Positions 63,201-64,000 of a DNA stretch of 64,000 nt are shown one piece after another; within the stretch, counting starts at the first letter, position 1; every line of letters starts with the position of its first letter. Origin of the DNA: Paragonimus westermani. Lineage: Eukaryota > Platyhelminthes > Trematoda > Plagiorchiida > Troglotrematidae. The DNA lies in contig QNGE01000953.1 in NCBI GenBank assembly GCA_008508345.1, forward strand, positions 141,909 through 205,908, given 5' to 3'. The translations under genes were made by a program, and so were the position numbers. The notes beneath the pieces are model-generated. The model was not told the origin of the DNA. It was given only the letters and a program-made list of their open reading frames with translations, and did no database searches.

Positions 63201-64000
63201 ATTCAACTCGTTATATTCCACCTGTCTAGAAGCTGGCATATCCATTAACTCAGTCTAGCATGTTGTTGTTCACCAAGAGGTTGGTTCTCTACTGTTTTAT
63301 CCGGAGGTTACCAAAATACACCGAATTGAAAAATTAACCTGTTCATTCAAAACTGCAGTAACGCGCACATCGGCATGGCGGAGAGTAGCCTACGGCACCA
63401 GGTGGATTCAAACCTCCTCAAGAAAATAGCGAGTGGACGAAACTGACGCTATAAACAGGGTGTCCCAAAACACGCAGAAATAACTGCTTTTGTTGGGAAA
63501 ATTTCCACAAAATACAATTAACGCGAGTGGTGTGTTGTCTGCTCGCTCAGTGTCCAAGAGATCTACTAGCACACAGCTTTGTCTTGATTATAATCGAACA
63601 GCCAACACAAGATAAAAGTAACAAACGAGGAAGAAGAACAAATATAAACGAGAAAGTTGAACAATAAGTGCTTGGATCGAGGTGTTTAGTGTATAGAGAC
63701 AGATCTAGGTGCAACAAAGTCCTACTCAGCGGGGCATCCGTGATACCAAGACAAGCGTTTGGTGAACAAAGAGGGACTAAGAGATTGGTCCAAATTATTA
63801 CGTCAAGGCTTCTTACATAATGCATCCGTTCAAGCTTCCAACGAAATAAAATATTACGGGTTGCTTATTTTGCGTCCCCTTTGAAAAAGCTGTCCGGAGA
63901 TTGGAATGTGGTTTTGTCATGTATGCTCAAAACTGAAAATCCTATCGTTTGTTGATCTGCTGTTTTGCAGTGTAACGCGCAACCGAAACTAGTTATTGCG
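60296..64000. other. No gene supported to the window end
   Basis: An alternating purine-pyrimidine tract rich in CA and GC steps occurs at about 61829-61858 and 61884-61920. A minus-strand B-box-like motif (GGTTTGAATCC) is at 63404-63414. No exon, RNA gene or intact mobile element was recognised. Confidence 0.35.

Noticed and set aside
14075..64000. Terminal exon of the galactosyltransferase-like gene (expected Ser-Phe-His region)
   Set aside because: I looked for the expected cysteine pair and Ser-Phe-His coding patterns next to acceptor sites on the + strand and found none that fit. It may lie beyond the window or be too diverged to see.

Overview
The window looks like eukaryotic, AT-rich, mostly non-coding DNA, most likely from a parasitic flatworm (trematode). 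The reasons are a Penelope-like retroelement with a GIY-YIG domain, tRNA-derived SINE-like repeats at every stage of decay, and very large introns. There is no bacterial-style gene organisation: no operons, no ribosome binding sites and no long open frames beyond what chance gives in 64 kb. The organism assignment is an inference.

Host gene: two short exons on the + strand (1-79 and 13944-14074) join in matching phase 1 across a 13.9-kb intron. Together they encode about 70 residues of a C1GALT1-like core 1 beta-1,3-galactosyltransferase (family GT31), from just before the conserved Glu-Asp motif to just after the conserved Phe-x-Pro. I could not find the remaining C-terminal exon, so 14075-64000 is either a very long second intron or intron plus intergenic DNA.

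Mobile DNA in intron 1: a 5'-truncated Penelope-like element (PLE) lies on the minus strand at about 1333-2612, with reverse transcriptase motifs, a GIY-YIG endonuclease domain and the conserved C-terminal tail. It is split by a 191-bp insertion (1772-1962) flanked by a perfect 14-bp target-site duplication. Removing the insertion and one duplication copy restores the frame exactly. The insertion carries a hammerhead-ribozyme-like core inside a foldable structure, so it resembles a small non-autonomous 'retrozyme'. A second element of similar size (181 bp, 26284-26464, perfect 13-bp duplication) carries a hammerhead-like core on the minus strand inside a large imperfect hairpin. These two are the most interesting objects in the window.

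Other repeats: a tRNA-derived SINE-like family is present in at least eight pieces (about 7.1-7.8, 27.4, 33.2-33.9, 55.1 and 60.0-60.3 kb). At two loci a minus-strand copy is followed directly by a plus-strand fragment of the same family's 3' tail. Isolated tRNA-like B-box motifs elsewhere may be remnants of other short repeats. The long remaining stretches show no supported gene.
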